Assembly: GCF_900111675.1 (NCBI RefSeq)
Contig: NZ_FOHO01000010.1
Coordinates: 46,023-110,022 of the forward strand
Source of the DNA: Paracoccus homiensis
GTDB lineage: Bacteria; Pseudomonadota; Alphaproteobacteria; Rhodobacterales; Rhodobacteraceae
Direction of reading: 5' to 3'
Length of the DNA stretch: 64,000 bases
Below the pieces are notes generated by a model. It worked only from the letters and a program-made list of their open reading frames with translations, ran no database searches and was not told the origin of the DNA. Positions 34,886 to 49,093 of this stretch are shown here, piece after piece. Numbering within the stretch: position 1 is the first letter of the stretch; each line of letters starts with the position of its first letter. The translations under genes were made by a program, and so were the position numbers.

Positions 34886-35581
34886 TCAGAACGACGTCCT
34901 GCGCCATCGCCGCCAAGGCAGCCAGCACAGCAGCGGCACGGGCGCAAGTCCCGGCAAGGTCCAGGCCCAATGCACCCTGCCCGACAGCGCATAATCAAGC
35001 ATCGCCCCCGCAAGATCCGACAGCCGCTTGCCATCACCTTCGATCAGGGCCCCAAGATAGGCACCGACCCCGTCGAACAACCGCGCCGCGTCTGCACCCT
35101 CGGCCATGCGCGTCGCAGCTGCCATCAGTGGCGGCGCCAGAACAAGGCCCACGACCAGCAGCACAAGGGTCATCAGCCATTTGACCGCCCTGACGCTGCT
35201 GCGTGCGCCGACGGCCTTGCGCAGGATCGGCGAGGCGCGCATCAGGTCCAGCCAGCCCACGTCGAACCACTCGGTGCCCATCACGTCCGACTGACGATGG
35301 GCCAATGCCTGATGAAAGGCGGCTTCGATCGCCTTGGCCCGCGCATCATGGATCACGAACAGAACGCGCGGCCTTTCCGGAAAGGCGGTCGACTGCTCGA
35401 TCACGCGGTTCAGGCCGCGCCGCGAATACCCGATCTTCACGCGACCGGGATAAGAGGGAAAGCAATAGCCATAGACGATGGTCGACCGCCTGGGCGATCC
35501 CACGATCACCGCGCCCCTCATGTTCAGCTTCTGGCGCCAGGTCCGTCGTCCGGCGGGCGCGGCCTTTCTAGGCCTGGCCAC
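34886..35581 (-). CDS. T5orf172 (GIY-YIG-like) domain protein with C-terminal TM helices
   Basis: The roughly 231-residue protein has an N-terminal T5orf172-like domain (YGYCFPSYPGRVKIGYSRRG and EAAFHQALAHRQSDVMGTEWF). This is a GIY-YIG-related fold found in phage and mobile proteins and thought to act on DNA. One strong hydrophobic segment follows (WLMTLVLLVVGLVLAPPLMAAA), with a second near the C-terminus, so the protein is probably membrane-bound. The function is unknown. I prefer GTG 35581 (AAGGGG 7 nt upstream); ATG 35521 is the alternative and gives 211 residues. The gene precedes the KAS III operon on the same strand, 99 nt away. Confidence 0.6.
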   Translation of the reverse strand: MARPRKAAPAGRRTWRQKLNMRGAVIVGSPRRSTIVYGYCFPSYPGRVKIGYSRRGLNRVIEQSTAFPERPRVLFVIHDARAKAIEAAFHQALAHRQSDVMGTEWFDVGWLDLMRASPILRKAVGARSSVRAVKWLMTLVLLVVGLVLAPPLMAAATRMAEGADAARLFDGVGAYLGALIEGDGKRLSDLAGAMLDYALSGRVHWAWTLPGLAPVPLLCWLPWRRWRRTSF

Positions 35582-36044
35582 CGCGTCGCCCCTTGTTTCG
35601 GGTCGAAAGCGCCGCGGGCGCAAAGGGAAACACGCCAGTCGCGCAGGAATGTCGCGGCCGGTGTCCCTGTCTTTGTTTCACGCCCTTCATCCGGACAGCC
35701 ACTTCCAAAACGGGCCACCCATCGCCCCGCATCCTGCGTCAGGCCGCCCCACCGTCATTCAATACGGGCGCGTTTCAGATGATCGACGCCCGAGGAAGCC
35801 CCCCCTAGCAGCAGTCGCGGCCGGTCTGTAACCCCAAAAGAACGCATGCGGAACATTAAGCCCCGCAGGGCGATCAAAACCATGTGTGGGAAACCTTGGC
35901 CCTGCCCGGCGGCCAGCCAACGCCCTTGGCAAACCGGGGTCGGCGAAAAAGTGAAATAGCGCGCCGGTCCGAAAGACCGACGCGCCATTACAGTCACGCC
36001 AGGGCGCCCGAAGGCCACGCGATCAGGCTGATGCAGCCTGCGGA
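35582..36044. other. Intergenic region between guaB and the T5orf172 gene
   Basis: This 463-nt stretch holds the guaB terminator (35945-35985) near the guaB end. I find no gene, repeat or tRNA in the rest. Open frames here are short and their codon use is unlike that of the neighbouring genes. Confidence 0.5.
35945..35985 (-). terminator. Intrinsic terminator of guaB
   Basis: On the minus strand, 60 nt after the guaB stop, an 11-bp stem (GCGCGTCGGTC / GACCGGCGCGC, one G-U pair, loop TTTCG) is followed by a T-rich stretch with TTTTT. Confidence 0.8.
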
Positions 36045-37535
<1,491 letters not shown>

Positions 37536-37755
37536 TCACGCCCTGACCGCTTTGTCCAGTGCCGGAAACGCGAAATTCCATGCAGCCCAAGGATGAAAAA
37601 CGCCTAAAGCTGTATCCACCCCGTTGCATTTGGAACACTTATAACGCGGAATAAGGCGATCAACGTCACGTCACATAGTCGGCATAATTGATTTGACATA
37701 AGGGCCGGGTAAGCTTGCGACAAGGTTCAATTGGACCTGTCAGGGAGGTTGGATA

Positions 37756-38901
37756 ATGATGAAAACATATACTGGCATCGCGCTGCTTCTGATGAGCGTT
37801 GCGCCTGTTGCCGCAGGCGGGATCGAACGTGCGCCGCAATCGCTTTCCGCGCTTTTCGAAGATGGAAATTACGTCGAGCTCAGCTTTGGCGCCGTTGACC
37901 CCGAAGTCAGCGGCACGGATCAGGTCGGTGCCGACACCGGCGATGTCGCCAATGGCTATGGCTTTGTCGGGCTGTCCTACAAGCGTCAGTTCAGCGAAAG
38001 CCTGTCGGGCGCCCTGATCATCGAACAGCCTTTCGGCGCCGATATCACCTACGCCCCCTTCGACCTTGCAACCCTCAGCGGTGGGTCACCGGTGCTGGGC
38101 GGCACCAAGGTCAGCGTCGATTCCACGACCTACACCGCGCTTCTGCGCTACAAGATGCCGAACAACCTGTCGTTCCACGGCGGTTTGCGCGGATCTTATG
38201 CCAGCGGCAATGTGACCCTGAACGGCGGGGCATATGGCCCGGTCGCGGGATACAATGTCGATCTGGATGGCGCATGGGGTCTGGGCTATGTGGTCGGCGC
38301 AGCCTATGAAATTCCGGAATATGCGGCGCGGGTCTCGCTGACCTATCACTCGAAGGTCGACCACGATTTCGACACCGTGGAAACCGGCCCGGCGATCACG
38401 ACGCCTTTCGGCGATCTGCCGCTGCTGAACGCCGAAGGCTCGACCACCGTGTCCACGCCCGAAGCCGTCAATCTGGAATTCCAGACCGGCATCGCCGCCG
38501 ATACGCTGCTGTTCGGCTCGATCCGCTGGGTCAACTGGAGCGAGTTCCAGGTGGACCCGACCGCCTTTACCCAGGTCACCGGCGCAGGTCTGGTCGATCT
38601 TGAAGACAGCACCACCTATACCATCGGTGTCGGTCGCAAGTTCACCGAGAACTGGTCGGGCTCGGCCTCGTTCACCTTCGAACCCGAAGGCGATGATCTG
38701 GTCTCGCCGCTGGCACCGACCAATGGCCGCAAGGGGATCACGCTGGCCGCGATCTACACGATGGACAATCTGAAGATCACCACCGGCGTCAATTATACCA
38801 AGCTGGGCGATGCAACGCCCGAAACCGTAGATACCGCACGCGCACAGATGGAAGACAACGATCTGTGGGGCGTTGGCGTTCGGATCGGATACAGCTTCTG
38901 A
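37756..38901 (+). CDS. FadL/OmpP1/TodX-family outer-membrane transporter
   Basis: The 381-residue precursor has a signal peptide (1-20, PVAAG) and a beta-barrel with alternating aromatic strands that ends in the terminal Phe (GVRIGYSF). FadL-type porins take up long-chain fatty acids and other hydrophobic compounds. GGGAGG lies 7 nt before ATG 37756. A TTGACA at 37693-37698 may be the -35 of its promoter, but no convincing -10 is seen. It is a single-gene unit with its own terminator. Confidence 0.87.
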   Translation: MMKTYTGIALLLMSVAPVAAGGIERAPQSLSALFEDGNYVELSFGAVDPEVSGTDQVGADTGDVANGYGFVGLSYKRQFSESLSGALIIEQPFGADITYAPFDLATLSGGSPVLGGTKVSVDSTTYTALLRYKMPNNLSFHGGLRGSYASGNVTLNGGAYGPVAGYNVDLDGAWGLGYVVGAAYEIPEYAARVSLTYHSKVDHDFDTVETGPAITTPFGDLPLLNAEGSTTVSTPEAVNLEFQTGIAADTLLFGSIRWVNWSEFQVDPTAFTQVTGAGLVDLEDSTTYTIGVGRKFTENWSGSASFTFEPEGDDLVSPLAPTNGRKGITLAAIYTMDNLKITTGVNYTKLGDATPETVDTARAQMEDNDLWGVGVRIGYSF

Positions 38902-38923
38902 TCCCGGTTTCAGTCCTGGCGAA

Positions 38924-38948
38924 GGCCCCGCACCCGCGGGGCCTTTTT
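38924..38948 (+). terminator. Intrinsic terminator after the FadL-type gene
   Basis: An 8-bp stem GGCCCCGC / GCGGGGCC with a 4-nt loop is followed directly by TTTTT, 22 nt after the stop codon. Confidence 0.92.
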
Positions 38949-39021
38949 CATTGCGCAGACGGCCCCTTTCCTTGCCGGGGGTCGCGGATTACCTATGGGC
39001 CGAAGTCAGGAAAGGCGGGAC

Positions 39022-39876
39022 ATGATCTACAACACCGGGGCCGAATGGCAGGCCGCAGCCCATAAACGTATCGCGTTGTTCGGCATGTCGGGCCTGGGCA
39101 AGACCTATCTGTCGGCCATGATGCGCGACACGGGCAACTGGTTTCACTATTCCGTCGATTATCGCATCGGCACCCGCTATATGGGCGAACTGATCGCCGA
39201 CAACTTCAAACGTCATGCCATGCAGGTGCCTTTGCTGCGCGATCTGCTGATGAGCGACAGCGTCTATATCGCCAGCAACATCACGTTCGAAAACCTGGCC
39301 CCGCTATCGACCTATCTGGGCAAGCCTGGCGACCCGGACCGGGGCGGGCTGCCCTTCGATGAATACATGAAGCGCCAGAACCAGCACCGCACCGCCGAAA
39401 TCGCGGCGATGCTGGACACCGGGCATTTCATCGAGCGGGCACAGGATATCTATCGCTATGATCATTTCATCTGCGACACCAGCGGATCGGTCTGCGAGGT
39501 GATCGACCCCGACGACCCGCAGGACCCGGTCCTGTCCGCGCTGCAGGATCAGGTGCTTCTGATCTGGATCAAGGGATCGGACGCGCATACCGAAGAACTG
39601 GTCCGCCGTTTTGATCGCGCGCCCAAGCCGATGTATTACCAGCCGGAATTCCTTCAGGATGCCTGGCAGGAATATACCGGCAGCCATGCCGGCGCGATTG
39701 ACCCCGACGCCTTTATCCGCTGGACTTATGCCCGCGCCCTGGCGCATCGGCAGCCCCGCTATGCCGCCATGGCACGGCGCGGCATCACCCTGTTGGCCGA
39801 AGAGGTCGCACAGGTCCGCTCGGCCGAGGATTTCTCGGCGCTGGTGGCGAAGGCCATCGATCGCAAGGAAGACTGA
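39022..39876 (+). CDS. P-loop ATPase of unknown function upstream of metA
   Basis: The 284-residue protein has a Walker A motif, [17 protein letters not shown] (GMSGLGKT at about residues 21-28), and an [12 protein letters not shown] segment that may be Walker B. It lacks recognised domains beyond the P-loop NTPase fold and has no transmembrane segment. It lies 1 nt before metA and is surely cotranscribed, yet no methionine-related role can be read from it. I start at ATG 39022 (AAAGG upstream); an in-frame ATG at 38995 is less likely. Confidence 0.72.
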   Translation: MIYNTGAEWQAAAHKRIALFGMSGLGKTYLSAMMRDTGNWFHYSVDYRIGTRYMGELIADNFKRHAMQVPLLRDLLMSDSVYIASNITFENLAPLSTYLGKPGDPDRGGLPFDEYMKRQNQHRTAEIAAMLDTGHFIERAQDIYRYDHFICDTSGSVCEVIDPDDPQDPVLSALQDQVLLIWIKGSDAHTEELVRRFDRAPKPMYYQPEFLQDAWQEYTGSHAGAIDPDAFIRWTYARALAHRQPRYAAMARRGITLLAEEVAQVRSAEDFSALVAKAIDRKED

Positions 39877-39877
39877 C

Positions 39878-40804
39878 ATGCCCATCACGCTGAATGAAAA
39901 CCTGCCCGCCTATCGCATCCTGTCGGATGAAGGCGTCATGGTCATGTCGCCCGGTCGCGCGGCTACGCAGGACATCCGCCCGCTTCGCATCGGACTGCTG
40001 AATCTGATGCCGAAGAAGATCCAGACCGAAAACCAGTTCGCGCGGCTGATCGGGGCCACGCCGCTGCAGATCGACTTTCAGTTGATCCGCATGTCCGATC
40101 ACGAAAGCCGCAACACCGCCGCCGACCATATGGAAAGCTTCTATCGCCCGTTCCGCGAGGTCGAGGAAAGCGGCGAAAAGTTCGACGGGCTGGTCATCAC
40201 CGGCGCGCCGATCGAACATCTGCCCTTTGAAGAGGTCACCTATTGGGACGAACTGACCCGGGTCTTTGAATGGACCCAGACCCATGTCCATTCGACCTTT
40301 GGCGTGTGCTGGGGCGGCATGGCGATGGCGTGGCATTTCCACAAGCTGGAAAAGCATATGCTGGATGAAAAGGCGTTCGGCTGTTTCCGCCATCGCAATC
40401 TTGTCCCGGCCTCGCCCTTCCTGCGCGGCTTCTCGGATGATGTGCTGGTGCCCGTCAGCCGCTGGACCGAGGTGCGGCAGGCCGATGTCGATGCCCGCAG
40501 CGACCTGACCACGCTGTTGGCCAGCGACGAGGTCGGGCCTTGCCTGGTCCAGGATCCCGGCCGGCGTGCGCTGTATATCTTCAACCACCTCGAATATGAC
40601 AGCACCACGCTGAAGGACGAATATGACCGCGATGTGGCGGCGGGCAAACCGATCGAGGTGCCGCGCAACTACTACCCGTCCGACGATCCCACGCAGCCGC
40701 CGGCCAATCGTTGGCGCAGCCACGCGCATCTGCTTTATGGTAACTGGATCAACGAGATCTACCAGACCACCTGGTATGACATGTCCCAGATCGGAAAGGC
40801 CTAA
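39878..40804 (+). CDS. metA: Homoserine O-acyltransferase MetA
   Basis: The 308-residue protein is of the MetA family and has a catalytic cysteine in [16 protein letters not shown], a later His in IFNHLEYD and a conserved RYYPxDDP-like NYYPSDDP segment. It acylates L-homoserine with succinyl- or acetyl-CoA at the start of methionine synthesis. In several alphaproteobacteria MetA-like enzymes use acetyl-CoA; the substrate-deciding residue was not checked. AAGGAAG precedes ATG 39878. It is followed 3 nt later by ppk2. Confidence 0.93.
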   Translation: MPITLNENLPAYRILSDEGVMVMSPGRAATQDIRPLRIGLLNLMPKKIQTENQFARLIGATPLQIDFQLIRMSDHESRNTAADHMESFYRPFREVEESGEKFDGLVITGAPIEHLPFEEVTYWDELTRVFEWTQTHVHSTFGVCWGGMAMAWHFHKLEKHMLDEKAFGCFRHRNLVPASPFLRGFSDDVLVPVSRWTEVRQADVDARSDLTTLLASDEVGPCLVQDPGRRALYIFNHLEYDSTTLKDEYDRDVAAGKPIEVPRNYYPSDDPTQPPANRWRSHAHLLYGNWINEIYQTTWYDMSQIGKA

Positions 40805-40807
40805 GCG

Positions 40808-41677
40808 ATGACGAACCAACCCCTTGTCGGCCAGATCAGCGCCTATCTGGAAAAAGAGGCCCCGAAGGATATTCGAAAGGCCATCGAGAACGCCGGCAAG
40901 AAAGAGGTTCTGGACCCCGGCTATCCCTATGCCTCGCAGATGGACAAGTCGGCTTACGAAGACCACATCGCCCAGCTTCAGCTGCAACTGGTGCGGATGA
41001 TGCATGATGTGGTCCACAGCGGCAAACGCGTCGTCGTCCTGTTCGAGGGGCGCGACGCGGCGGGCAAGGGGGGCACGATCGAGCGTGTGCGCGAGAACCT
41101 GAACCCGCGCAGCTGCTATATCGTCGCCCTGCCGAAACCCACGGAACGCGAGGCGGGGCAGTGGTATTTCCAACGCTATGTGGACCGCCTGCCCGCCGCC
41201 GGTGAAATCGCGCTGTTCGACCGCAGCTGGTATAACCGCGGCGTGGTGGAACGGGTGTTCGGCTTTTCCAACGATGACCAGCGCAGCGCCTTCTTTCGCC
41301 AGCTTCCGTCCTTTGAACAGACACTGGTCGACGACCGGATCACGCTGGTCAAGCTGTGGCTGAATGTCGGCCGCGCCGAACAGCTGCAGCGGTTTCTGGA
41401 CCGCGAACAGGACCCGTTGAAACAGTGGAAGCTGTCGCCCATCGATGTCGACGGCCTGGCGAAATGGGACGAATATTCCGACGCGATCAGGCAGACGCTG
41501 ACCCTGTCGCATTCGCCGATTGCGCCCTGGACGGTGATCCGGTCTGACGACAAGAAACGCGCCCGCATCGCGGCGATCCAGACCGTTCTGAACGCGGTCG
41601 ATTTCGACGGCAAGGATCCCGAGGTCATCGGCCGGATCGATCCGGCGATCTGTGGCGGTCCCGAACTGCTGGACTAG
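40808..41677 (+). CDS. ppk2: Polyphosphate kinase 2
   Basis: The 289-residue protein is a one-domain PPK2 with Walker [11 protein letters not shown] (about residues 78-87), a lid region and Walker [12 protein letters not shown]2 enzymes use polyphosphate to phosphorylate nucleoside mono- or diphosphates (class I: ADP/GDP). The class cannot be fixed by eye. It sits 3 nt after metA in the same operon, though polyphosphate metabolism has no direct link to methionine. Confidence 0.93.
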   Translation: MTNQPLVGQISAYLEKEAPKDIRKAIENAGKKEVLDPGYPYASQMDKSAYEDHIAQLQLQLVRMMHDVVHSGKRVVVLFEGRDAAGKGGTIERVRENLNPRSCYIVALPKPTEREAGQWYFQRYVDRLPAAGEIALFDRSWYNRGVVERVFGFSNDDQRSAFFRQLPSFEQTLVDDRITLVKLWLNVGRAEQLQRFLDREQDPLKQWKLSPIDVDGLAKWDEYSDAIRQTLTLSHSPIAPWTVIRSDDKKRARIAAIQTVLNAVDFDGKDPEVIGRIDPAICGGPELLD

Positions 41678-41756
41678 TCGCCACGCCCGTCATGAGACTG
41701 GCATGGTCGTCGCGAATATGTCAGACTTGCTGCCATATCAGATCAGGGAGGAATGA

Positions 41757-42500
41757 ATGGATCTGCAGGACGCACGCGCCATCGTGACCGGCGCGGCCTC
41801 GGGGCTGGGCGAGGCGACGGCCCGGTATTTCCGCAAGATGGGCGCCCAGGTGGTCATCCTGGACCGCGACGAGGCCGGGGCCGCCACCGCCGCCGAAATC
41901 GGCGCGGGTTTTGTGCAAACAGACGTGACCGACGAGGACAGCGTGTCTGCGGCCATCGATCAGGCAGCGGCACGAATGGGCGGCATCGACATCTGCGTGA
42001 ACTGCGCGGGCATCGTCACCGGCGAAAAGACGGTGGGTCGCGATGGGCCGCACAGCCTTGCGGGGTTCCGCCGCACCATCGAGATCAACCTGATCGGCAG
42101 CTTCAACGTGCTGCGCCTGGCCGCTGCCCAGATGGCGAAGAACGGGCGCGACGAGAACGGCGTGATCGTCAACACCGCCTCGATCGCGGCCTATGACGGG
42201 CAGAAGGGGCAGGCCGCCTATGCGGCATCCAAGGCCGGAATCGCGGGCATGACCCTGCCCATCGCGCGCGATCTGGCAGGCCAGAAGATCCGTGTCTGCG
42301 CCATCGCACCCGGCATCTTCGGCACCCCGATGATGCGCGGTCTGCCTGCCGAGGTTCAGGACAGCCTGGCCGCCGAGGTGACCTATCCCAAGCGGCTGGG
42401 CGACCCGGACGAATTTGCGCGGATGGCAGGGGTGATCGTCGAGAACGGCTATCTGAACGGCGAAGTCATTCGCCTGGACGGCGCGCTGCGCATGAGGTGA
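41757..42500 (+). CDS. SDR, 3-hydroxyacyl-CoA dehydrogenase type 2-like
   Basis: The 247-residue short-chain dehydrogenase has TGAASGLGEATAR (residues 11-23), NCAGI and the catalytic YAASK with Ser in NTASIAAYDG. Overall it resembles HSD17B10-type 3-hydroxyacyl-CoA dehydrogenases (DGPHSLAGFRRTIEINLIGSFNV), which act in branched-chain and fatty-acid oxidation. GGGAGGA lies before ATG 41757. An 80-nt gap to ppk2 and a downstream hairpin suggest its own unit. Confidence 0.85.
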   Translation: MDLQDARAIVTGAASGLGEATARYFRKMGAQVVILDRDEAGAATAAEIGAGFVQTDVTDEDSVSAAIDQAAARMGGIDICVNCAGIVTGEKTVGRDGPHSLAGFRRTIEINLIGSFNVLRLAAAQMAKNGRDENGVIVNTASIAAYDGQKGQAAYAASKAGIAGMTLPIARDLAGQKIRVCAIAPGIFGTPMMRGLPAEVQDSLAAEVTYPKRLGDPDEFARMAGVIVENGYLNGEVIRLDGALRMR

Positions 42501-42505
42501 CAGCG

Positions 42506-42530
42506 GCCGCCCGGGACAAGCCCGGGCGGC
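42506..42530 (+). terminator. Probable terminator hairpin after the SDR gene
   Basis: A 10-bp perfect stem GCCGCCCGGG / CCCGGGCGGC with a 5-nt loop begins 6 nt after the stop codon. The following TTCC is T-poor, so efficiency is uncertain. Confidence 0.6.
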
Positions 42531-42548
42531 TTCCTGCCGGGGGCGATG

Positions 42549-42571
42549 GCCGCAGGGCCGTGCCCTGCGGC
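42549..42571 (+). repeat. Second GC hairpin in the metH leader region
   Basis: A perfect 10-bp stem GCCGCAGGGC / GCCCTGCGGC with loop CGT lies 123 nt before the first metH gene. It may extend the termination zone or belong to the metH leader. I compared this region with SAM-II and SAH riboswitches and could not fit either consensus. Confidence 0.5.
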
Positions 42572-42693
42572 GGTCGGGACAGGCCCGCTGCGACAGGCAG
42601 GATTATCAACCTGGCTCATCATCTTCTGGAGAATTATGAATTTGCGGCTGTGCGGTGCAGCCACTATGTTGCGGGCTTCATTTGAAGGACGCG

Positions 42694-43732
42694 ATGATGA
42701 CCGGCAGACTTCCCCCCTCGCCCGCATTCGAGGCACTGAACCGCGCCGCTGCGGAACGGATCCTGATCCTTGACGGCGCGATGGGCACGCAAATTCAGAA
42801 CCTTGGGCTGGGCGAGGACGACTATACCGGCCACGGCTCGGGTCATGTCTGCCGCCACCACTCGGACCATCCGCAGAAAGGCAACAACGACCTTCTGATC
42901 CTGACCCAGCCCGAAGCGGTCGAAGAGATCCATTACCGCTATGCCATGGCGGGTGCCGATATCGTGGAAACCAACACGTTTTCCTCGACCACCATCGCGC
43001 AGGCCGATTACGCGCTGGAAGCCGCCGTCCATGACCTGAATGTCGAGGGCGCGCGCGTGGTGCGCCGGGCGCTTGACCGCGCGACCGCGCAGGATGGCAA
43101 GCCGCGTTGGGTTGCAGGCGCGCTGGGGCCGACGAACCGCACGGCCTCGATCAGTCCGGACGTGAACAATCCGGGCTTTCGCGCCGTCACCTTCGACGAA
43201 CTGCGCGTTGCCTATCTGCAGCAGGCCACCGGACTGATCGCGGGCGGGGCCGACATTCTGCTGATCGAAACGATCTTCGACACGCTGAATGCCAAGGCCG
43301 CGATCTTTGCCTGTATCGAGGCGATGGAGGCGCATGGTCGCGCGCTGCCGCTGATGATTTCGGGCACGATCACCGATGCCTCGGGGCGGACCCTGTCGGG
43401 GCAAACGCCGACCGCGTTCTGGCATTCGGTCCGGCATGCGAACCCCTGGACCGTCGGCCTGAACTGCGCCCTTGGCGCAGAGGCGATGCGTCCGCATCTG
43501 GCCGAAATGGCGGGCGTGGCCGACACGCTGATCTGCGCCTATCCCAATGCCGGTCTGCCCAACGCCTTTGGTGAATATGACGAAGGCCCCGACGACACCG
43601 CCCGGCAGGTCGCCGAATTTGCCCGCGAGGGGCTGGTGAATGTCGTAGGCGGCTGCTGCGGCACCACGCCCGACCATATCCGCGCCATAGCCGAGGCCGT
43701 GGCCCAGTTCAGCCCGCGAAAGGTGCCCGAAT

Positions 43733-43740
<8 letters not shown>
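42694..43740 (+). CDS. metH1: Methionine synthase, homocysteine-binding part (split MetH, part 1)
   Basis: The 348-residue protein is the homocysteine S-methyltransferase domain of MetH as a separate gene. It shows [18 protein letters not shown] and the zinc ligands GLNC (Cys) and GGCCGTTP (two Cys). It activates homocysteine for methylation. The folate, cobalamin and activation domains are in the next gene, which starts 8 nt before this one ends. The start is ATG 42694 or the in-frame ATG at 42697, which has better spacing to AAGGA. Confidence 0.93.
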
Positions 43741-46453
<2,713 letters not shown>

Positions 46454-46477
46454 CCCCTGCGTCGCCGCCGGGGCCGG

Positions 46478-49081
46478 TCAGGCCCTGGCGGTGATCTGCG
46501 CGATCAGGGCGGCGATTTCGGGTCGGCATGACCCGCAATTCGCCCCGGCCCCCAGGGCAGCGGCAATCTGATCGACGCTGACCAAATGCTGCGACCGGAT
46601 CGCCTGCGTGATCGTGTTGACGCCAACCGCCGCGCAGGCACAGACAATCGCGCCCGCATCGACCCGCCCCGCACCGGGATATCCGGCCAGAATGTCGGCG
46701 GCATCCCCGCCCGACATCGCCGCGGTCACATGGCTGCGCGACAGGGCGACGGGCCGGGGCGCGACGAACAGCGCGGCCTGTAGGCGGCCGTCCTCGACAA
46801 AAGCAACCCGCGCAACGCCGCGGCGGGTATCCTCGACAATGATCGGTTCGCTGTTCAGCCCGAACAATGCCGCCGCCATCCCCGCCCAATCCGTGACAGG
46901 TTCAACGCCCGCCAGTTCGGCCTGATGGCCGCCGTCCAGCCGCGCCGTCGCCCAGTAGTCGCAATCGGGTCGCATCGCACGCCCCGCGACGGCAAAGCCA
47001 TACCATGACACATGAAAGGGTCGGATCGTGACCGGCGCGGATTTCGACGCGGGCTGGCCCGAGATCGGATCGACGACCGGCGGCACCAGCGCGTTGACCC
47101 GTCCGGTCGGCGCGACCTGACCGGTCCAGTGCATCGGTGCAAAGGGTCGCCCCCGCCCCACCCGGTCCGAGATCATGACCCGCAGCACCGCCCGGCCCTG
47201 CGGTGTCGCGACCTCGGCCAGACCGGCAGCGGTCAGGCCCAGACGCGCGGCGTCATCGGGATGAATTTCCAGATAAGGCTCGGCCAGATGGCGCGACAGG
47301 CGCGGCGACAGCCCGGTGCGGGTCATGCTGTGCCAGTGATCGCGCACCCGCCCCGTATTCAGGCGGAAATCCTGCACGGGCGCGGCCTGCGGCGTCACCG
47401 CGACCATCTGCGCACGACCATTGGGCCGATGATAGATACCATCACCAAAGAAGCGCCCACCCTGTCGCGCCCCGGCGCGGGGCCAGGAAAACGGCTGCAT
47501 CGCCTCGTATTCCGCCGGATCGATTCCGGCACAATCCGAGATGTCGAAATCGCTGCCCAACTTGCCCGCAATGCCGGACAGCGCCGCATATTCGGCAAAG
47601 ACCTGCGCCGGATGCGACCAGTTGAAGGCCTGTTGCCACCCCATGCGGCGCCCGACCTCGGCCAGGATACGCCAATCGTCCCGCGCCTGCCCGGCCGGGG
47701 CCAGGCTGCGGCGCTGACGGCTGATCCGGCGTTCGGAATTGGTCACGGTGCCGTCCTTTTCGCCCCAGCCCGTCGCAGGCAGCAGCACATCGGCCAGTTC
47801 GGTCGTATCCGTCCGCGCCATGATGTCGGAAACCACCACGAAATCGCAACCTCTGATCGCGCGGGCAACGCGGTCGGCATCCGGCATCGACATGGCGGGA
47901 TTGGTACAGATGATCCACAGCGCCTTGATCTTGCCCTGTTCGACCGCGTCGAACATCTGCACCGCCTTCAGCCCCGGTTCACAGGCCATGTTCGGGGCCT
48001 TCCAGAACGCGCCCACCGCGTCGCGGTGCGCCGGGTTTTCGATATCCAGATGACAGGCCAGCATATTGGCCAGCCCGCCCACCTCGCGGCCGCCCATAGC
48101 GTTGGGCTGGCCGGTGACGGAAAATGGGCCCATGCCGGGACGCCCGATGCGTCCGGTCGCCAAATGGCAGTTCAGGATCGCGCCAACCTTGTCGGTGCCG
48201 CAATCGGACTGGTTCACACCCTGCGAATAGACCGTGACCACCCGCGGATTGTCGCACCACAGATCGAAGAAACGCTGAAGTTCCGGATCCGGGATGCCCA
48301 GCCCGTCAGCCGAGGTCGCCCGCGCGGCGCGCAGCGCCTCGGGCAGGCCGTCGACCGGGGCGTCGGCGGGGATCAGGCCGCGGCGGTCCAGTTCTGCCAG
48401 CAACAGATTGAAGATCGCGGCATCACCTGCCCCGCTGATCGGCAGATGCAGATCGGCAATGTCGCAGGTCGCCGTCCGGCGCGGGTCGATCACCACAACG
48501 CGGGTGCCACGCGCCTGCCGTGCTGCGGCCAGCCGCTGATACAGAACCGGGTGGCACCATGCCAGATTGGACCCGACCAGCACCACGCAATCGGCCTGTT
48601 CCAGATCCTCGTAAAGGCCGGGCACCGTATCGCTGCCAAAGGCACGGCGATGCCCGGCGACCGATGAGGCCATGCACAGCCGCGAATTCGTGTCGATATT
48701 CGCACTGCCGACAAAGCCCTTCATCAGCTTGTTGGCGACGTAATAATCCTCGGTCAGCAACTGCCCCGAGACATAGAAGGCGACCGAGTCCGGGCCGTGG
48801 CGCGCAATCGTGTCGGCAAAACGGTCCGCCACGGTCTGCAACGCCTGATCCCAGCCGACATTGCGGCCAGCGATCTGCGGCGACAGCAGCCGCCCCTGCA
48901 GGCCAAGCGTTTCGCCAAGGGCCTGCCCCTTGACGCAAAGCCGCCCGAAATTGGCCGGGTGATCGGGATCGCCCGCGATGGTCAGCCCGCCTTGTGGTGT
49001 CGGCGTGGCCAGCACCCCACAACCCACCCCGCAGTAAGGACAGGTGGTTTTGACGGGGCGGGTTGCAGAGTGCATGTTCAT
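46478..49081 (-). CDS. nasC: Assimilatory nitrate reductase catalytic subunit
   Basis: The 867-residue cytoplasmic molybdoenzyme starts with a [4Fe-4S] motif (CPYCGVGCGVL and GRLCVKG). The bis-MGD-binding core follows, and then a C-terminal BFD-like [2Fe-2S] domain (about 800-867, VCACAAVG...NCGSCRPEI). It reduces nitrate to nitrite. The name follows Paracoccus use, where NasC is the nitrate reductase; elsewhere it is called nasA. It is the last gene of the nas operon, 12 nt after nasH. The start is ATG 49081 or the second ATG two codons on. Confidence 0.95.
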   Translation of the reverse strand: MNMHSATRPVKTTCPYCGVGCGVLATPTPQGGLTIAGDPDHPANFGRLCVKGQALGETLGLQGRLLSPQIAGRNVGWDQALQTVADRFADTIARHGPDSVAFYVSGQLLTEDYYVANKLMKGFVGSANIDTNSRLCMASSVAGHRRAFGSDTVPGLYEDLEQADCVVLVGSNLAWCHPVLYQRLAAARQARGTRVVVIDPRRTATCDIADLHLPISGAGDAAIFNLLLAELDRRGLIPADAPVDGLPEALRAARATSADGLGIPDPELQRFFDLWCDNPRVVTVYSQGVNQSDCGTDKVGAILNCHLATGRIGRPGMGPFSVTGQPNAMGGREVGGLANMLACHLDIENPAHRDAVGAFWKAPNMACEPGLKAVQMFDAVEQGKIKALWIICTNPAMSMPDADRVARAIRGCDFVVVSDIMARTDTTELADVLLPATGWGEKDGTVTNSERRISRQRRSLAPAGQARDDWRILAEVGRRMGWQQAFNWSHPAQVFAEYAALSGIAGKLGSDFDISDCAGIDPAEYEAMQPFSWPRAGARQGGRFFGDGIYHRPNGRAQMVAVTPQAAPVQDFRLNTGRVRDHWHSMTRTGLSPRLSRHLAEPYLEIHPDDAARLGLTAAGLAEVATPQGRAVLRVMISDRVGRGRPFAPMHWTGQVAPTGRVNALVPPVVDPISGQPASKSAPVTIRPFHVSWYGFAVAGRAMRPDCDYWATARLDGGHQAELAGVEPVTDWAGMAAALFGLNSEPIIVEDTRRGVARVAFVEDGRLQAALFVAPRPVALSRSHVTAAMSGGDAADILAGYPGAGRVDAGAIVCACAAVGVNTITQAIRSQHLVSVDQIAAALGAGANCGSCRPEIAALIAQITARA

Positions 49082-49093
49082 CGCGCGATCGCC

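Noticed and set aside
38902..39021. Possible SAM-II riboswitch before the ATPase-metA unit
   Set aside because: The gap is short, is largely occupied by the terminator of the FadL-type gene and lacks the SAM-II core sequences.
42501..42693. Possible SAM or SAH riboswitch before metH
   Set aside because: A short stretch (CGCTGCGACAGG) recalls the SAH element, but the second conserved block and pairing do not fit. Only generic GC hairpins are supported.
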